Source: an uncultured Clostridia bacterium (GTDB taxonomy: Bacteria > Bacillota_A > Clostridia > TANB77 > CAG-508). Taken from it: a DNA stretch of 9,397 bases. Positions 1-6,886 of this stretch are shown piece after piece. The position numbers and the translations under genes were made by a program. Every line of letters begins with the position of its first letter. Within the stretch, counting starts at the first letter, position 1. The stretch lies in the NCBI GenBank assembly GCA_944393165.1, contig CALXZF010000038.1, forward strand, positions 1 through 9,397, read 5' to 3'. The notes beneath the pieces are model-generated. The model did not search any database and was not told the origin of the DNA. It saw only the letters and a program-made list of their open reading frames with translations.

Positions 1-1
1 A

Positions 2-457
2 GACTGCAAACTTTTAATAGAGGCCTTTGCTTATTCAGAAAGTGAATTCGTTTTTACAATTACTAAATTTTCTAAAGAGCCTAAAGATGATATTTCTGTA
101 AAGAAAAAGTTTGCAATAAAGCGAAAATTAGCTAATTTAAATGTAAAAACATCTACATATTCTTTTGAAAGTTTTGATGAATTTTGTGCTTTTTGTTCTT
201 CTCTGAAAAATAGCAATTTATCTAATATAAAAAATCTTGCAAAAAATATTTCTTTGTATAAATATAAAAATATTTATTATTTAGTATTAACAAATATTAA
301 TATTGATTTTGCTGACTTAAACCGTTTTTATGCTTCTCTTTCTGAATTTGGTAAATTAGTTGGTCATTCTAATAATTTTGAAGGCAAACTTATTGAACAT
401 GGTAAAATCATGATTAAAAGAAATGCTATCCAAGTTGGAATGAAATATTTTTCTTAA
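2..457 (+). CDS. mecA: MecA-family adaptor protein, 5' end missing
   Basis: The reading frame is open from base 2, with no start codon in the window, and stops at TAA 455-457. About 151 C-terminal residues are visible; full-length clostridial MecA proteins are somewhat over 200, so roughly a quarter to a third is missing on the left. An internal TTG at 254 would give a shorter ORF, but the frame continues well upstream of it with family-like sequence, so it is not the start. Recognisable pieces are LLIEAFAYSESEFVFTITK near the visible beginning, then LYKYKNIYYLVL, a FYASLSEFG helix and the closing IEHGK/NAI segment, all typical of the MecA C-terminal domain. MecA proteins deliver substrates to the ClpC-ClpP protease through this domain; in Bacillus subtilis they control competence factor ComK. 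The target here is unknown. The gene converges on cvpA and ends directly against a repeat. The assignment rests on remembered family pattern. Confidence 0.8.
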   Translation, partial: DCKLLIEAFAYSESEFVFTITKFSKEPKDDISVKKKFAIKRKLANLNVKTSTYSFESFDEFCAFCSSLKNSNLSNIKNLAKNISLYKYKNIYYLVLTNINIDFADLNRFYASLSEFGKLVGHSNNFEGKLIEHGKIMIKRNAIQVGMKYFS

Positions 458-537
458 CCTGTCCCCAAAATTACGATTTATGCCTAATTGTACCAGGTCC
501 CACTAGACATATTTATGTCCAGTGGGACCTGTCCCTA
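458..537. repeat. REP-like repeat unit bracketed by GGGACAGG, with hairpin
   Basis: The whole space between the convergent mecA and cvpA genes is taken up by one structured unit. CCTGTCCC (GGGACAGG on the minus strand) occurs twice in the same orientation, at 458-465 and 528-535, with a 16-bp imperfect hairpin between them at 495-530. The left copy begins on the base after the mecA stop codon, and the right copy ends two bases before the cvpA stop codon. GGGGACAGG-type motifs with palindromes resemble the repeats associated with REP-associated (Y1/RAYT) transposases. No transposase gene lies in the window, so that link is inference. Confidence 0.55.
495..530. terminator. 16-bp hairpin between convergent genes
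   Basis: AGGTCCCACTAGACAT (495-510) pairs with ATGTCCAGTGGGACCT (515-530) across a 4-base ATTT loop, with a single mismatch. This is by far the most stable-looking stem in the left 500 bases and it sits between convergent genes, where a bidirectional terminator would be expected. There is no clear T-run after the stem on either strand, so efficient intrinsic termination is doubtful. It may mainly be the palindrome of the surrounding repeat. Confidence 0.45.
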
Positions 538-1128
538 TTAAATCAAAAATTGCCCTAAAATAGATGCGCTTGCTATTTCTGGATTTATGAATGTTGCTAT
601 TATTAGAATAATATATATTATTACTATTCCTCTTAATGCACCATATATTATACCACCTAATTTGTTAAATTGTTTTACAATAGGTAGTTCTGCTATTGTG
701 TCTGCTAAGAAATTTAAAAGGATTAGTGCAATTCTTATAACTATAAATAGTCCTATTATTACTATTCCTTTTACTATATTTATTGCTAATGTTCTTGCAG
801 ATGATTCTACTATGTTGTTTTGTATTTGTGTTGTTGTGTTTTCAACATATTGATCTATATAACCTGCAACTGTATTTTGTTCTTGTGTTTCGTTTTCTTC
901 TGATTGTTGTTTTGTTCCATTTTCTACTATTATGTTTTCTATTTTTTCATCAAGTTCAGTTTTTTCTATTACTAAATTTGAAATTGGTTGAAATAATATT
1001 AATGTTACAACTATTGATACTATTAAGGCACATAGTTTGAATGCTACTCCTACAAGTCCTTTTTTATATCCAAAAAATATCGATATTGCAAGTATTCCTA
1101 ATGTTATTAAATTTATTGCTATTTCCAT
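538..1128 (-). CDS. cvpA: CvpA family membrane protein
   Basis: This is a 196-residue protein with four likely membrane helices at about residues 3-20, 27-46, 117-140 and 163-183. The stretch LPIVKQFNKLGGIIYGALRG before the last helix is the characteristic CvpA-family segment. CvpA was named for colicin V production in E. coli; in Firmicutes its molecular role is unsettled. Between helices 2 and 3 lies a long hydrophilic segment (about residues 48-110) rich in E, Q, N and T, which lengthens the usual loop. The ATG at 1128 has a strong GGAGGTG site 5 bases upstream. That site overlaps the TAG stop of the preceding DUF5711 gene, so the two are almost certainly co-transcribed and probably translationally coupled. 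Isoleucine is encoded almost only by ATA. The family call is good; the function is not known. Confidence 0.8.
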   Translation of the reverse strand: MEIAINLITLGILAISIFFGYKKGLVGVAFKLCALIVSIVVTLILFQPISNLVIEKTELDEKIENIIVENGTKQQSEENETQEQNTVAGYIDQYVENTTTQIQNNIVESSARTLAINIVKGIVIIGLFIVIRIALILLNFLADTIAELPIVKQFNKLGGIIYGALRGIVIIYIILIIATFINPEIASASILGQFLI

Positions 1129-1139
1129 TTTTTCACCTC

Positions 1140-2318
1140 CTATAAACTTATAATTTCTATTTTGTCTCTATAAACAATTCCTGCTAAACTTTCTGATAAT
1201 ACTACATTTGTTATTTCTTGTTCTGCTATATATTTTTTATTTAACCAGCCATTTGTATTTATAAAGTGTATTTCTGTTCCTAAATTTAATCCTATTATAT
1301 TTGAATATGTGTATATCTCTTTTACTACCCCATTTGCTGTATATGTACTCTCTTTTCTATTCGTTGTGTTTATTATTTTTACAATAGAATCTGCTGTAAA
1401 TAGTCCTGATGATTTTTCTTCTATATTTACTACATTTTCAGATAATTTAATTGATGAAAATGTTATTTTTTTATCTCCATTTTCTGTTAATACTTCATTA
1501 TTTCCATCTACTATCATATGTATAGAATTTGTATCCATACATATTAGTTTGTCTTTATCTTGATATTCAATATTTGTTACTAATTCATTATTTTCCCATG
1601 CATATGTATTAATTACAGAATTTATTGGATCTGTTTGCGCTTTTTCTATAGATATTATTTTTATGTTTGATTTTATCATTGTTCCTGCTGTGTCTATTTC
1701 TGCTATAGCTAAATATTTATTATCATTTGAAATACTTATGTCTGAAACTCTTGTAGATGATAAATATGTTTTAAACATTTCTTTTCCTTCTGAATTAAAC
1801 ATTTGTATAACTGTTTTATAACTTGTGTCAACTATTACTACTGCCACATACCCATTTTTATTTACATGTATCTGAGAAATATTTCCTTCTATTTGTCCTT
1901 CCCACATTATTTCTTTATTTGAAATAAGATATAGTTTTTGTCCTTTTGATTCTGCAATTCCTAAAAATCGATTATTTGCTTCAAATAATGGGTTTGTTAT
2001 TTGTATTTCTAGTTCTTGCTCTTTTTTTCCTGTATTATCATATACTCTAAAAATATTTTTATTTAAAACTCCTATATATCTGTTATATGCACATACTTTT
2101 ACATTTTCATCTTGTTGTAATTCAATAGTATTTACATTATTTTCTAAAACTTCTTTTCTTAATATATTTTTATCTACCCAATTTCTGAATTCTCTGTTAT
2201 TTACATATACTATAAAAATTGTGGTTAATGTAATTACTAGAATTATTAAAATCACAGATATTATTATTTTTTTCTTATTTATTTTTTTTTCTTGTGGTTC
2301 TTCCCAAAAATCTTTCAT
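1140..2318 (-). CDS. DUF5711 family membrane-anchored protein
   Basis: The protein is 392 residues from ATG 2318. An ATG two codons upstream (2324) is in frame, but it lies only one base from the AAGGAG site, whereas the ATG at 2318 has a normal 7-base gap; I therefore take 2318. A lysine-rich N-terminal tail (about residues 1-17) precedes one membrane helix (about 18-39). A large domain of short beta-rich repeats follows, with recurring patterns such as YIGVLNKNIFRVYD, FLGIAESKGQKLYLIS and YLAIAEID. This suggests a WD40- or quinoprotein-like propeller outside the membrane. The pattern matches the clostridial DUF5711 family as I recall it. No catalytic motif is visible and the function is unknown. 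A consensus promoter lies just upstream, and the TAG stop overlaps the cvpA ribosome binding site, so this is the first gene of a two-gene unit. Confidence 0.7.
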   Translation of the reverse strand: MKDFWEEPQEKKINKKKIIISVILIILVITLTTIFIVYVNNREFRNWVDKNILRKEVLENNVNTIELQQDENVKVCAYNRYIGVLNKNIFRVYDNTGKKEQELEIQITNPLFEANNRFLGIAESKGQKLYLISNKEIMWEGQIEGNISQIHVNKNGYVAVVIVDTSYKTVIQMFNSEGKEMFKTYLSSTRVSDISISNDNKYLAIAEIDTAGTMIKSNIKIISIEKAQTDPINSVINTYAWENNELVTNIEYQDKDKLICMDTNSIHMIVDGNNEVLTENGDKKITFSSIKLSENVVNIEEKSSGLFTADSIVKIINTTNRKESTYTANGVVKEIYTYSNIIGLNLGTEIHFINTNGWLNKKYIAEQEITNVVLSESLAGIVYRDKIEIISL

Positions 2319-2347
2319 TAGCATTCTCCTTGTTTTCAGTTATTTAT

Positions 2348-2376
2348 TTTATATCAGTTTTTTATTTTTTTTTCAA
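2348..2376 (-). promoter_or_regulatory. Sigma-A-type promoter for the DUF5711-cvpA pair
   Basis: On the minus strand, TTGAAA (2371-2376) and TATAAA (2348-2353) are separated by exactly 17 bases made mostly of A tracts. Transcription would begin near 2341, leaving a leader of about 20 bases that contains the AAGGAG site for the ATG at 2318. Spacing and position between two genes make it credible, although AT-rich DNA yields chance matches. Confidence 0.6.
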
Positions 2377-2383
2377 TAGATTA

Positions 2384-3412
2384 TTAAAAAATTAGTCTTA
2401 TGATTTGTATTAATCCTAAATATCCAAATATAGGATATAATAAACTTACTAATTTAGAAAAACCAATACCTGAAATTAGTACACTAGTTATACACATAAT
2501 AATCGCAATCTGTGTATAACTTTTTTTATTTTTAGATGTATTTTGCAAAAAGCTTGTTCCTAAAGATGTAGATGTCGTAAATATAGATGTTAAAATAATA
2601 AATCCATATATGATTTTAAATTGTTTAAAAAATGTATCTATAACATATACTGCTGGCATCTCTAATTTTGTTATATCAACATCTATTCTTACTAATAATA
2701 GAAATACCATAATTGACAAAATAATTACGATTATTGTTACTATACTTGAAATTTTGAATATATCTTTTTCTTTCTTTATCTGTTCTTTAAGAGTTATTAA
2801 TACTGGAATTAACAAAATACTATTATAGCTACTGTATAATATACTACTAATTATCCAATTAGATGTATCCCTTTGTATTAAATAATTTCCTATATCCAAT
2901 ATTTCAATTTGTTTTATATTTAATACTCCTATTATTATTATAAATAATATTAATAATGGTACTAATATTTCATTTACTTTTATTAATCCTTTAATACTTG
3001 TCATAAATACTATAAAGCTTAAAATAGCAAGTATTGTGCTTCCTATCATTCTATTTATTTGAAATTCTTGTTCAAAATATGCTCCAAATCCTGCAATCAT
3101 AATAAAAAACGTAATTAAAATAAAAAAATTTATTATTATATTTGTTATATATTTTATATTTAAAAATTTATTTTTTTCTTTAAAATCCATTTGGTTGTCT
3201 AAAAAGTCTTTATATGTTTTTATTTTTGTTTTATATATTATTTTAAATGTTTTGTAAATTGTAAATCCTATTATAACAGTTGAAATAAATATGCCTATTA
3301 TTCCTTTTATTCCATATTTAAAGAAAAATATATCCATTTCTTGACCTGAAGCAAACCCTGCTCCTATTAATGTTCCAATAACTACAAATACTATTTTTAA
3401 AATATCTTTCAT
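2384..3412 (-). CDS. YkvI-type membrane permease (APC superfamily)
   Basis: This is a 342-residue, very hydrophobic protein with roughly ten membrane helices. The first helix carries GAGFASGQE (residues 17-25), the hallmark of the YkvI family, with the unwound glycine-rich helix 1 typical of LeuT-fold/APC transporters. The length is normal for YkvI proteins. The substrate is unknown; relatives are annotated only as putative amino-acid or branched-chain-type transporters, and I see nothing to choose one. The ATG at 3412 is unusual in that its likely ribosome binding site (AAGGGG, about 10 bases upstream) lies in a hairpin that also resembles the terminator of the preceding GldG-type gene. No good promoter is visible in the 43-base gap, so expression may depend on read-through from the ABC operon. 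The gene ends with a tandem TAATAA. Confidence 0.75.
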   Translation of the reverse strand: MKDILKIVFVVIGTLIGAGFASGQEMDIFFFKYGIKGIIGIFISTVIIGFTIYKTFKIIYKTKIKTYKDFLDNQMDFKEKNKFLNIKYITNIIINFFILITFFIMIAGFGAYFEQEFQINRMIGSTILAILSFIVFMTSIKGLIKVNEILVPLLILFIIIIGVLNIKQIEILDIGNYLIQRDTSNWIISSILYSSYNSILLIPVLITLKEQIKKEKDIFKISSIVTIIVIILSIMVFLLLVRIDVDITKLEMPAVYVIDTFFKQFKIIYGFIILTSIFTTSTSLGTSFLQNTSKNKKSYTQIAIIMCITSVLISGIGFSKLVSLLYPIFGYLGLIQIIRLIF

Positions 3413-3414
3413 AC

Positions 3415-3451
3415 AAAAAGAGCCCCTTCTTCATTCTATGAGGCTCTTTTT
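3415..3451 (-). terminator. Hairpin terminator after the GldG gene, overlapping the YkvI leader
   Basis: AAAAAGAGCC (3415-3424) pairs with GGCTCTTTTT (3442-3451), and TCAT/ATGA (3431-3434 with 3438-3441) extends the stem inside with a bulge. On the minus strand it ends in a run of five T, five bases after the GldG-gene stop codon, so it looks like an intrinsic terminator; the A/T arms also make it bidirectional in form. It sits directly before the YkvI start codon and covers that gene's probable ribosome binding site, so it could act as an attenuator rather than a plain terminator. Confidence 0.7.
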
Positions 3452-3455
3452 GAAA

Positions 3456-4922
3456 TTATTTCTTTCTTCTTCTTGCTTGCCATACAACAATTCCTATTAT
3501 TACAATTACTACTGGTACTGTAAATATTATTGCTTTTATTACTGTATCTTCTGTATCAGTTGCAGTATATGTTACAGTTCCTGTATTTTTTCTTGCTGTT
3601 ATATCTTCTTCTCTTTCTGTTAAATATGCCATTGAATTTAATACTAAATCTTTATTATATGCAAGTTGTAGTGCTGCTACTTGTGAATTTGATGTTACCA
3701 TATAATCACTTGCAAAATAGTTTTCTCCATATATTATTAGTGTTGATTTTTTTTCTCCTTCTCCTGTCTCTTCATTTGCTTCACTAATTGTTTTAACTAA
3801 TTCTACTCCTACTAATAATGGTCCTTCTTCATCTGTTCCTGTTGCTTGTGTATCTGTTTTTGTAAATTCTGACCTAAAATATGAGTTTTCACTTGTATTT
3901 AATATTTCTGTTTTTGCTACATTTAATTCTTCTAATTTTTCATCATCTACTAAATTTATTCTAGTAGCATTTATGAAAAATAATCCTGTTGTATTATAAA
4001 TATCTTTCGTAATTTCTGTATATTGTATATCTGGTTTTATTATATCTTGACTTCCAGACATCATTTTATTTGTATCTGTCTCTCTTATAATTCCAACTTC
4101 AAATGGATTAACTCCATATATTTCTAGTACTCTTTGTACATTTGGCATATCAATTTGGCTTGTGATTGCTGCATTTAACCATAGTATATTTCTTCCTGAA
4201 TTTATATAATCTATAATTGCATTTGCTGCAATTTCATCAAAATCCTTATTTGGTGTCATAATTACTAATGTATCACAATCATCTGGTACTTTTCCTTGTG
4301 TTAATATATCTAATGTAGATACTTCCATTATTTCATTTCCTAAATAAACATTTAAAAAGTTCATATTTACATTTAGTCCAAAATCACTATACCCATCTAA
4401 GAAATATACTTTTGGAATTTCATCTGTTGATACAGATGTGATTGCAGTTGTTAATCTTTGTTCTGTTATATCTATTGTTTCATATGTTGTCATATCATAT
4501 GTGTATAAATCACTTTCTGTTAATATTTTGCTATTATCTCCACATTCTACAACAATTCCTACTGTTCCACTTTCTATTCCATATTTATTTGCTATATCTG
4601 GTCTCTCTGTCAAATCAATTGCCTCTACATTTATTTTTTCATTTTCTTTATGATATTGTCTTGCAAGATCTAGTTGTGTACTTTCATCAGAATATCCAAT
4701 AAAATATATATTAATATCTTTATCTATATTTCTTGCTTTTGCTTTACTTTCTTCTGTTAAAGTATATAGTTTATCTTGACTTAAGTCTATTGGTGATAAT
4801 TCTAATTTTTCCATAAGCATATGTATTCCTATAAATATTGCAACTAGTATAGCAATTAATATAAATGTTTTTGTTCCATTTATTAGCCATTTCTTCTTAA
4901 TAATTTCTATAAACTTTTTCAA
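3456..4922 (-). CDS. GldG-family ABC transporter auxiliary protein
   Basis: This is a 488-residue protein with one N-terminal membrane helix (about 18-37), a large external domain of about 420 residues, one C-terminal helix (about 462-481) and a basic tail ARRRKK. The segment LSPIDLSQDKLYTLTEES after helix 1 and the following thioredoxin-like stretch match the auxiliary component of GldG-type ABC systems (ABC_transp_aux domain). In Bacteroidetes GldG works with GldA and GldF and is linked to gliding motility; in Clostridia the role is unknown. The start codon is TTG at 4922, supported by AAAGGAG eight bases upstream; the next in-frame ATG lies about 35 codons in and would cut into helix 1. 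It follows the permease gene by 15 bases and is the third gene of the ABC operon. A hairpin terminator follows. Confidence 0.8.
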   Translation of the reverse strand: MKKFIEIIKKKWLINGTKTFILIAILVAIFIGIHMLMEKLELSPIDLSQDKLYTLTEESKAKARNIDKDINIYFIGYSDESTQLDLARQYHKENEKINVEAIDLTERPDIANKYGIESGTVGIVVECGDNSKILTESDLYTYDMTTYETIDITEQRLTTAITSVSTDEIPKVYFLDGYSDFGLNVNMNFLNVYLGNEIMEVSTLDILTQGKVPDDCDTLVIMTPNKDFDEIAANAIIDYINSGRNILWLNAAITSQIDMPNVQRVLEIYGVNPFEVGIIRETDTNKMMSGSQDIIKPDIQYTEITKDIYNTTGLFFINATRINLVDDEKLEELNVAKTEILNTSENSYFRSEFTKTDTQATGTDEEGPLLVGVELVKTISEANEETGEGEKKSTLIIYGENYFASDYMVTSNSQVAALQLAYNKDLVLNSMAYLTEREEDITARKNTGTVTYTATDTEDTVIKAIIFTVPVVIVIIGIVVWQARRRKK

Positions 4923-4937
4923 AATTTTCTCTCCTTT

Positions 4938-5618
4938 CTACCTTGCACTTTTTCTTCTTTGCATTATTATTATTGTTAGCAATAAAAACAGTATAGTAAA
5001 TGTAACAAATGTTACTGTATCTGCTATATCTATTTGTCCAGTTGGAAATTTTGAGAATAGGTTTATTAATGAAAAACTAAGTAGTGCTTCATTAAAGTTT
5101 GGCATAAACCATGTAACAATAAAAAATCCAATTGTAATAACTCCTGCTATTATTTGATTTTCTGTTAAACTAGATGCAAACATTCCAAATGATATATATG
5201 CAAGTGCTAATAATAAAAATCCAAATAGTGTTACCAATGCTGTTTTTATATGTGGTAATCCGAAATGACATAAAATTCCAAAATACATAAATGTACATAG
5301 CTCTGTAATTATTATAATCATTGCTGCTGCAATAAATTTTCCTAATACTATTTTTGTTATACTAATTGGTGATGTTAGTAGTAGTTGTTCTGTTCCATTT
5401 TTTCTTTCTTCTGCAAAAGTTCTCATTGTTAATATTGGTACAATAAATGTTAAAATAGTTGCTCCTGAATAGAAAATATATTCAAAATTTGTACTTCCAT
5501 AATAAAATACATCTGTATAGAAAAATATACTAAACATTAATAAAAATAATCCTATAAATACATACCCTATTGGTGATAAGAAATATGATTTAAATTCTTT
5601 TTTTATAATCGCAAACAT
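4938..5618 (-). CDS. ABC-2 type permease, GldF-like
   Basis: The protein has 226 residues and six predicted membrane helices at about 16-38, 47-65, 90-116, 126-149, 154-171 and 201-219. Between helices 2 and 3, FAEERKNGTEQLL (about residues 68-80) is the cytoplasmic coupling segment seen in ABC-2 permeases of the GldF/NosY kind, where it contacts the ATPase. The N-terminal KKEFKSYFLSPIGY is also typical. It is the membrane partner of the neighbouring ATPase; substrate and direction of transport cannot be read from sequence. Its ATG overlaps the ATPase stop codon (TAATG, sharing base 5618), and its ribosome binding site GGAGGA lies inside the ATPase gene, so translation is probably coupled and the two proteins made in similar amounts. 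It ends in TAG, 15 bases before the TTG start of the GldG-type gene. Confidence 0.85.
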   Translation of the reverse strand: MFAIIKKEFKSYFLSPIGYVFIGLFLLMFSIFFYTDVFYYGSTNFEYIFYSGATILTFIVPILTMRTFAEERKNGTEQLLLTSPISITKIVLGKFIAAAMIIIITELCTFMYFGILCHFGLPHIKTALVTLFGFLLLALAYISFGMFASSLTENQIIAGVITIGFFIVTWFMPNFNEALLSFSLINLFSKFPTGQIDIADTVTFVTFTILFLLLTIIIMQRRKSAR

Positions 5619-6559
5619 TATTTATTTCCTCCTTCTATTATTTTCATAAATGCATCTTCTAATGTGCTATCTGCCTTTTTCATCTCAAATATTGTAATAC
5701 CTTCTTTAGCAAATTGTTCAAATATTACTTTTCTTAAATCTTCTTCACCTTTAGGCTCAATTATATATTGTTTTGTTCCATCTTCATTTTCCTCAACTAA
5801 TTTTATCTGTTTTACATCTGGCATTTTATCTTTTATATTTTTCATCTTATCTTCTTTGTCTTCAACTGTTACATAAATTGAATGATTATTACTTACTTTT
5901 TCTTCTAAGTTCTGTGGTGTATCTATTGCTACAATTTTTCCTTTATTAATAATTATTACTTTACTACAGATTTGACTTACTTCTGATAATATATGTGAAC
6001 TTAAAATAACTGTATGTGTTTTTCCTAATTCTTTTATTAACTCTCTTATTTCTGTTATTTGCTTTGGGTCTAATCCTACAGTTGGTTCATCTAATATTAA
6101 TATTTTAGGATCTCCTACCAATGCTCCAGCCATACTTACTCTTTGTTTATATCCTCTTGAAAGATTTTTTGTAAGTTTCTTTTCTACATCTTTTAGCCCT
6201 GTTTGCTCTATAACTTTATTTACTTTTTCTTTTCTTACCTTTCTATCTACTTTTTTTAACTCAGCCATATATGTAACAAATTCTTTTACAGTTAAATCTG
6301 TATATATTGGCACTCCTTCTGGCATATATCCAATTTCTTTTTTAGCTTTTTTAGGCTTTTTTAGCATGTCATATCCATCAATTATGATTTTTCCTGATGT
6401 TTGTTCTATATATCCTGTAATCATATTCATAGTTGTACTTTTTCCAGCTCCATTTGGTCCAAGAAGTCCTATTATTTCTCCTTCTTTTATCTCAAAGCTG
6501 ATATCGTTTACGGCTACAACACTTCCATACTTTTTTGTAACATGTTCTACTTTTATCAC
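5618..6559 (-). CDS. ABC transporter ATP-binding protein, GldA-like
   Basis: This is a 313-residue ATPase with all nucleotide-binding motifs: Walker A GPNGAGKST (34-42), signature LSRGYKQR (133-140), Walker B ILILDEP (153-159), D-loop GLD (162-164) and switch His189 in SSHIL. The Q-loop position reads YMPEG (78-82), with Glu81 where many ABC ATPases have Gln; this is usual in the GldA/NatA-like subgroup as I recall it. About 80 residues after the core domain form a charged C-terminal extension. The start is GTG at 6559, preceded by AGGAGGAG six bases away; no ATG lies suitably placed. It is the first gene of the ABC operon and overlaps the permease gene by one base. A weak -10-like TATGAT lies at 6594-6599 on this strand, without a convincing -35 partner. 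It energises an exporter or envelope complex of unknown substrate. Confidence 0.9.
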   Translation of the reverse strand: MIKVEHVTKKYGSVVAVNDISFEIKEGEIIGLLGPNGAGKSTTMNMITGYIEQTSGKIIIDGYDMLKKPKKAKKEIGYMPEGVPIYTDLTVKEFVTYMAELKKVDRKVRKEKVNKVIEQTGLKDVEKKLTKNLSRGYKQRVSMAGALVGDPKILILDEPTVGLDPKQITEIRELIKELGKTHTVILSSHILSEVSQICSKVIIINKGKIVAIDTPQNLEEKVSNNHSIYVTVEDKEDKMKNIKDKMPDVKQIKLVEENEDGTKQYIIEPKGEEDLRKVIFEQFAKEGITIFEMKKADSTLEDAFMKIIEGGNK

Positions 6560-6886
6560 AAAAGTCTCCTCCTCATTCTATTTTTTTATTTTTATCATAC
6601 TATCATTTTCTTTTTCTAAAGTAAAGCATTTCACAAAAAATTCACAATGTTTATCCTCCGTAAGGTTACCATTCACTACTGTTGTACATTTAAACTAAAA
6701 AAGCTTGATATATAGATATTAAAAATCAAGACCTGGATTGTTACATCACAGATATGTTTTGATTATAAATATCTATATATCAAGTTTTTTCAAATAATAA
6801 ATATATTAATGATAAATTATAGCTCCATAAGTTTTGTACATATTTTTATTTTCTTTGCATAAAAATGGTTAAAAAGGAGCGATAAT
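6560..6886. other. Divergent intergenic region of 327 bp
   Basis: This stretch separates the leftward ABC operon from the rightward GDT1-type gene, and I find no coding region in it. The left part holds the ABC ribosome binding site and a weak -10 candidate (6594-6599, minus strand). The centre holds a large palindrome (6697-6790). The right part holds the GDT1-gene ribosome binding site AAGGAG (6874-6879), seven bases before its ATG, and only loose promoter matches such as TTGTAC near 6836 with CATAAA about 18 bases on. No manganese riboswitch consensus was found. Confidence 0.6.
6697..6790. repeat. 94-bp near-perfect palindrome
   Basis: The outer arms are AAAAAA (6697-6702) with TTTTTT (6785-6790). 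Next come 17 perfectly paired bases, 6704-6720 with 6768-6784 (CTTGATATATAGATATT and its complement), with only G6703 bulged. After a 3x3 internal loop, AATCAA (6724-6729) pairs with TTGATT (6759-6764) and CTGGAT (6733-6738) pairs with ATC-A-CAG (6745-6751), leaving a loop of about six bases. Either strand would fold into one long hairpin ending in six T. It could be a miniature inverted-repeat element, a small structured RNA or a bidirectional terminator. No clear target-site duplication flanks it. Confidence 0.75.

Noticed and set aside
31..216. 61-codon leftward frame opposite mecA
   Set aside because: It lies wholly inside the mecA coding region on the other strand, has no ribosome binding site and shows no protein family character.
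254..457. A separate 67-codon gene starting at TTG 254
   Set aside because: The frame is open back to base 2 with MecA-like sequence, so this is an internal codon of the truncated mecA gene.
2319..2324. ATG at 2324 as the DUF5711 start
   Set aside because: Only one base separates it from AAGGAG; the ATG at 2318 has a normal seven-base gap.
3438..3787. Rightward Leu/Tyr/Cys-rich frames opposite the GldG-type gene
   Set aside because: Low-complexity translations of T-rich DNA opposite a well-supported gene; no ribosome binding sites. The same holds for frames opposite cvpA, DUF5711, YkvI, the ABC genes and int.
6697..6886. Possible yybP-ykoY manganese riboswitch upstream of the GDT1-type gene
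   Set aside because: The conserved GGGGAGUA-type core and its partner loop are not present; the structure there is a simple long palindrome.
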